In this document: in pieces, positions 6,177-9,014 of the stretch
Layout: each line of letters begins with the position of its first letter
Numbering within the stretch: position 1 is the stretch's first letter
Assembly: GCA_037134755.1 (NCBI GenBank)
Contig: JBAXLO010000190.1
Location: 1 to 9,014 of the forward strand
Reading direction: 5' to 3'
DNA length: 9,014 nt
Origin: JBAXLO01 sp037134755
GTDB taxonomy: Bacteria > Bacteroidota > Bacteroidia > Bacteroidales > JACABE01
The notes under the pieces: generated by a model
Told to the model about the DNA's origin: nothing
Seen by the model: the letters and a program-made list of their open reading frames with translations, nothing else
Database searches by the model: none
Program-made: the position numbers and the translations under genes

Positions 6177-8564
6177 ATGTCTACTGATAATGCTTGTATA
6201 CATTGTGGTGCTGATAGTGGCAAAGCTCCTATAGTTTGGCAGGAGCATCTCTTTTGTTGCAATGGATGTCAGCAGGTTTATCAGCTATTAAACGAACATA
6301 AACTTCAGCAGTATTATACATTGGCTCAGGTGCCGGGTATAAAAGCCGAGGATGTTTATACTGGGAAGTACTCTTATTTAGATAAGGAAGAAATCCAGAA
6401 TCAATTGTACGAGTTTCACGAAAACAACTTTGCCAAGGTTACTTTTTACATACCCGTTATCCATTGTATTTCCTGCATCTGGTTATTAGAAAACCTCAAC
6501 AAACTTAATAAAGGTATTACCCAATCTTCTGTTGATTTTGTTAAGAAGAACTGCACTATTACCTTCAATACACAAGAGCTTTCGTTGAGGCAAGTGGTTG
6601 AATTGTTAGTTTCCATTCATTATATTCCTGAGATATCCCAACAGTTTCTGGATGCTAAAGGTAAGAAAAGGCTTTCGAGCAAAGCGCTGACTTATAAGAT
6701 AGGGATAGCTGGTTTTATTGCAGGTAATGTTATGCTTTTTGCTTTGCCTTTGTATTTTAATGGAAAGCCTTTGGAGGGTTTCCTAGGTACTTTCTTTAGT
6801 TATATTTCTTTTATAATGACAGTTCCTTTGGTCTTTTATTGCGGAAGCGATTATTTGATTTCAGCTTGGAAAGCGCTTCGCAAGAAGATGATTAATATTG
6901 ATCTTCCTATTGCTTTAGGTATTCTAACGCTCTTCTTCGTTACTACTTACGAAGTCCTAACTAATACTGGACAGGGTTATTCTGATAGTCTTTCGGGTTT
7001 ATTGTTTTTTCTTTTATTGGGGAAATGGTATCAAAGTAAGACCTACGAAGCACTCTCTTTTGATAGGGATTATAAATCATATTTCCCTGTTGCAGTTACT
7101 AAGATAGGTGAGAATGGGGAGGAGAATATCTTACTAAAAGAAATAAAAGTAAATGATATTTTATTAATAAGAAATAAAGAATTAATCCCTGCCGATGCTG
7201 TTCTGGTTGATGGGCTTGGGCTTATTGATTACAGTTTTGTATCTGGCGAATCCACTCCCATTCGCAAGGAAGTTAACGAGCCACTTTACGCAGGAGGTAT
7301 TCAGGTTCAGGGTGCAATTACTATTAAAGTATTAAAAGTAGTTAGTCAAAGCCACCTTACGCAGCTATGGAATCAGAGCGATATTAAGCGACAACATTCG
7401 CAATACTTAGCTCCGATTATCGATCGAATTAGTGCCTACTTTACCTTAATAATTATTACAATTGCCATTGGAGGTTTCGCTTATTGGTGGCTTCACGGGC
7501 AGTTTCATACGGCTGTGTTGGCTTTTACTTCTGTGCTAATCGTTACTTGTCCTTGTGCTTTGGCGCTTTCTTTACCTTTTACTATGGGCAATTCTATTCG
7601 TTTGTTGGGTTTGCAGGGAGTGTATCCTAAGAACACGCATATAATAGAGAATCTCACTCGTATTGATACCATAGTTTTTGATAAAACGGGCACTATCACC
7701 ATTCCCGATCAGAATAATATTACTTTTACTGGAAACAATCTTACCGATGACGATATCGTTTCTATTGCCTCTCTGGTAAGGCAGTCAACACATCCTTTGA
7801 GCCAGGCTTTGGCAAAGTATTTTGAGGATATATTGCCTACAGATGTCAATGGCTATGTTGAGGTTTCTGGCAAAGGTAGTTTTGCTTTGGTTAACGAGAA
7901 GAGGGTTCGCATTGGTTCGGCGTCTTATTTGGGTATTGATAAAATAAGCAACTATGATAGGTCGGCAAAGGTTTATGTGGAGTTGAATAATGAGTATAAA
8001 GGTTATTTTACTATTGGAAATAAGTATAGGGAAGGCTTTCTGAATGTAGCAAAGAACCTACGACAGAGCTTTAAGTTGTATCTTTTATCTGGAGATAACC
8101 CTTCTGAGAAAGCATTTTTGAAAGATTATTTTGATGAAAATGCTTTAAACTTTGAACAGACACCACAGGATAAGATGGATTTTATAAAGAAGCTGCAGGA
8201 CGAAGGACATTATGTGTTGATGGCAGGAGATGGTCTTAACGATGCCGGAGCATTTATGCAGAGCAACGTAGCAGTGTCTGTTGCTGACGATATCTACCAC
8301 TTCTCCCCTGCAAGCGACATCATCATTGAGGCATCAAAGTTTCATACCATAAATAAAGTCATCAGGTTTGCCAAACAATCCCTTACAGTTGTAAAAATAA
8401 GTTTTATCATTTCGTTTCTCTATAATATCTTTGGTTTAATCTACGCTATTTCAGGTACGATGTCGCCGGTAGTAGCTGCTATATTGATGCCTGTTAGCTC
8501 GGTATCTATTGTTGCCATAGCTATATTTGGTACAAAGATGGCAGCAAATCGAACGTTGAAATAA
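6177..8564 (+). CDS. ccoI: Cu(+)-transporting P1B-type ATPase CcoI (FixI)
   Basis: A 795-residue heavy-metal ATPase that exports Cu(+) from the cytoplasm for cbb3 oxidase assembly. The N-terminal Cys-rich domain has C7xxC10 and C27-C28-x-x-C31; an HMA-like domain follows with HCISC (C97, C100). Eight membrane segments are expected. Catalytic motifs in order are SGEST (356-360, actuator domain), CPC (458-460, metal site in helix 6), DKTGT with phosphorylated D502, HP (H539-P540), an SGD in place of TGD (638-640), and GDGLND (684-689). Y749-N750 in helix 7 and M771-P-V-S-S775 in helix 8 are the copper-specific residues. The metal-binding leader and oxidase context point to the slow-export FixI/CopA2 class rather than a detoxifying CopA. 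It is the last gene of the operon; ccoS, usually next to ccoI, is instead at the front. No strong terminator follows. Confidence 0.95.
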   Translation: MSTDNACIHCGADSGKAPIVWQEHLFCCNGCQQVYQLLNEHKLQQYYTLAQVPGIKAEDVYTGKYSYLDKEEIQNQLYEFHENNFAKVTFYIPVIHCISCIWLLENLNKLNKGITQSSVDFVKKNCTITFNTQELSLRQVVELLVSIHYIPEISQQFLDAKGKKRLSSKALTYKIGIAGFIAGNVMLFALPLYFNGKPLEGFLGTFFSYISFIMTVPLVFYCGSDYLISAWKALRKKMINIDLPIALGILTLFFVTTYEVLTNTGQGYSDSLSGLLFFLLLGKWYQSKTYEALSFDRDYKSYFPVAVTKIGENGEENILLKEIKVNDILLIRNKELIPADAVLVDGLGLIDYSFVSGESTPIRKEVNEPLYAGGIQVQGAITIKVLKVVSQSHLTQLWNQSDIKRQHSQYLAPIIDRISAYFTLIIITIAIGGFAYWWLHGQFHTAVLAFTSVLIVTCPCALALSLPFTMGNSIRLLGLQGVYPKNTHIIENLTRIDTIVFDKTGTITIPDQNNITFTGNNLTDDDIVSIASLVRQSTHPLSQALAKYFEDILPTDVNGYVEVSGKGSFALVNEKRVRIGSASYLGIDKISNYDRSAKVYVELNNEYKGYFTIGNKYREGFLNVAKNLRQSFKLYLLSGDNPSEKAFLKDYFDENALNFEQTPQDKMDFIKKLQDEGHYVLMAGDGLNDAGAFMQSNVAVSVADDIYHFSPASDIIIEASKFHTINKVIRFAKQSLTVVKISFIISFLYNIFGLIYAISGTMSPVVAAILMPVSSVSIVAIAIFGTKMAANRTLK

Positions 8565-8700
8565 TTATGAATTACGAAAGATATTTGGTGATATTGTGAT
8601 TTAAGAAAAAATTACGAATTCTGAATGAGACATTTAGGTGTTTTGCTGTTGGTAAGTCGTTTTTCCTGATATTACATTTATAACTGTCTGGTATAATACA

Positions 8701-8820
8701 AAGAAGCTGATTAATATCAAAAGGAGCCCATTGATATAGAAGGTAGCCGATTAATATAGAAAGAAGCCGATTAATATCAAAAGTAGCTCATTAATATCGA
8801 AAGTAGCCCATTATTATGGT
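8701..8820. repeat. Six-unit imperfect tandem repeat, 20-bp period
   Basis: Six consecutive 20-bp units start at 8701, 8721, 8741, 8761, 8781 and 8801. They match a consensus of AAGTAGCCCATTAATATCAA at 16 to 18 of 20 positions each, by eye. The most constant parts are AGC and ATT-ATAT. A seventh, strongly degenerate unit may begin at 8821 (AGGATGCTC). The period is not a multiple of three and the units carry stop codons, so this is not a coding repeat. Each unit has an ATTAAT-like palindromic core recurring every 20 bp, about two helical turns. Function is unknown: a protein-binding array, bent DNA or a simple minisatellite are all possible. Confidence 0.85.
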
Positions 8821-8882
8821 AGGATGCTCTATTTGTCAAAAATAAACTTTTAAAAATTAAATTTAAAAATAAAATTATCAGC

Positions 8883-8911
8883 ATAATACAAAATAATTTG
8901 CTTCGTATTAT
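8883..8911. repeat. Weak inverted repeat, ATAATAC / GTATTAT
   Basis: ATAATAC (8883-8889) and GTATTAT (8905-8911) are exact reverse complements with a 15-nt spacer. The stem has only one G-C pair and no adjacent T-run, so a terminator role is unlikely. It could be an operator for a downstream gene, or chance. Confidence 0.25.
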
Positions 8912-8986
8912 TATCACATAGCATTGAATATGTAATATTAATATTTCCAAATTAATTTTAATTACTCACCTTACGCAAAAAAATGC

Positions 8987-8994
8987 TAATTTAG
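8987..8994 (+). promoter_or_regulatory. Possible -7 promoter element for a gene to the right (TAATTTAG)
   Basis: TAATTTAG differs from TAnnTTTG at one fixed position, is preceded by an A-run and followed by CGG, a context common for Bacteroidota promoters. It also lies within the small palindrome GCTAATTTAGC (8985-8995). No clear -33 element is visible and the gene it would serve lies outside the window. Confidence 0.28.
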
Positions 8995-9014
8995 CGGACT
9001 AAATACATAAGAAT

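Larger units (their letters stand above)
8565..9014. other. Downstream noncoding region
   Basis: No credible gene is visible on either strand. After the ccoI stop there is a 9-bp direct repeat, AATTACGAA, at 8570-8578 and 8610-8618. No G/C-rich hairpin with a T-run is seen, so the operon end is not marked by a recognisable intrinsic terminator. A 20-bp tandem repeat array fills 8701-8820, followed by very A/T-rich DNA with a weak inverted repeat at 8883-8911. A possible promoter for a gene beyond the right edge lies near 8987. Confidence 0.65.

Noticed and set aside
8565..8700. An intrinsic terminator after ccoI
   Set aside because: No G/C-rich hairpin followed by a T-run could be found; only a 9-bp direct repeat and weak A/T pairings are visible.
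8701..8820. The repeat array as a CRISPR
   Set aside because: The 20-bp units are directly adjacent with no unique spacers, and no cas genes are present.

Overview
The window carries one complete cytochrome cbb3 oxidase operon, all on the + strand: ccoS, a fused ccoN-ccoO, ccoQ, ccoP, ccoG (fixG), ccoH (fixH), a TauE/SafE (DsbD_2)-like membrane protein gene and ccoI (fixI). The source is most likely a member of the Bacteroidota, possibly Bacteroidales. The reasons are the low G+C, the single-polypeptide CcoN-CcoO fusion, start codons in A/T-rich contexts without strong Shine-Dalgarno sequences, and octamers of the Bacteroidota -7 promoter type (TAnnTTTG). The species cannot be named from this sequence.

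Layout. Bases 1-423 hold no convincing intact gene. The left edge reads like a decayed minus-strand coding remnant. Bases 259-407 hold the probable control region: an FNR/CRP-type palindrome, two candidate -7 elements and an A/T-rich inverted repeat. Bases 424-8564 are eight close-packed genes. Gaps are 0-22 bp, except for 57 bp between ccoP and ccoG that contains two small hairpins. A perfect 10-bp G/C-rich stem-loop followed by TTTT lies about 105 bp inside ccoG. Bases 8565-9014 are noncoding and A/T-rich. They contain six imperfect tandem copies of a 20-bp unit and, at the far right, a possible promoter for a gene beyond the window.

How the genes work together. CcoNO, CcoQ and CcoP form the oxidase: a heme b / heme b3-CuB catalytic subunit fused to a monoheme cytochrome c subunit, a small membrane subunit, and a second monoheme cytochrome c subunit. 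CcoI moves copper across the inner membrane and the TauE/SafE-like protein may help in copper handling. CcoG is an Fe-S membrane protein thought to act in copper reduction or handling, and CcoH and CcoS assist assembly and cofactor insertion. The likely role is high-affinity oxygen respiration at low oxygen, which fits an FNR-like site upstream.

The genes themselves are a known system. The less ordinary points are the candidate attenuator in ccoG, the repeat array, the compact CcoP with an extra cysteine pair, the Cys/His tail on the SafE-like protein, and the placement of ccoS first and ccoI last.
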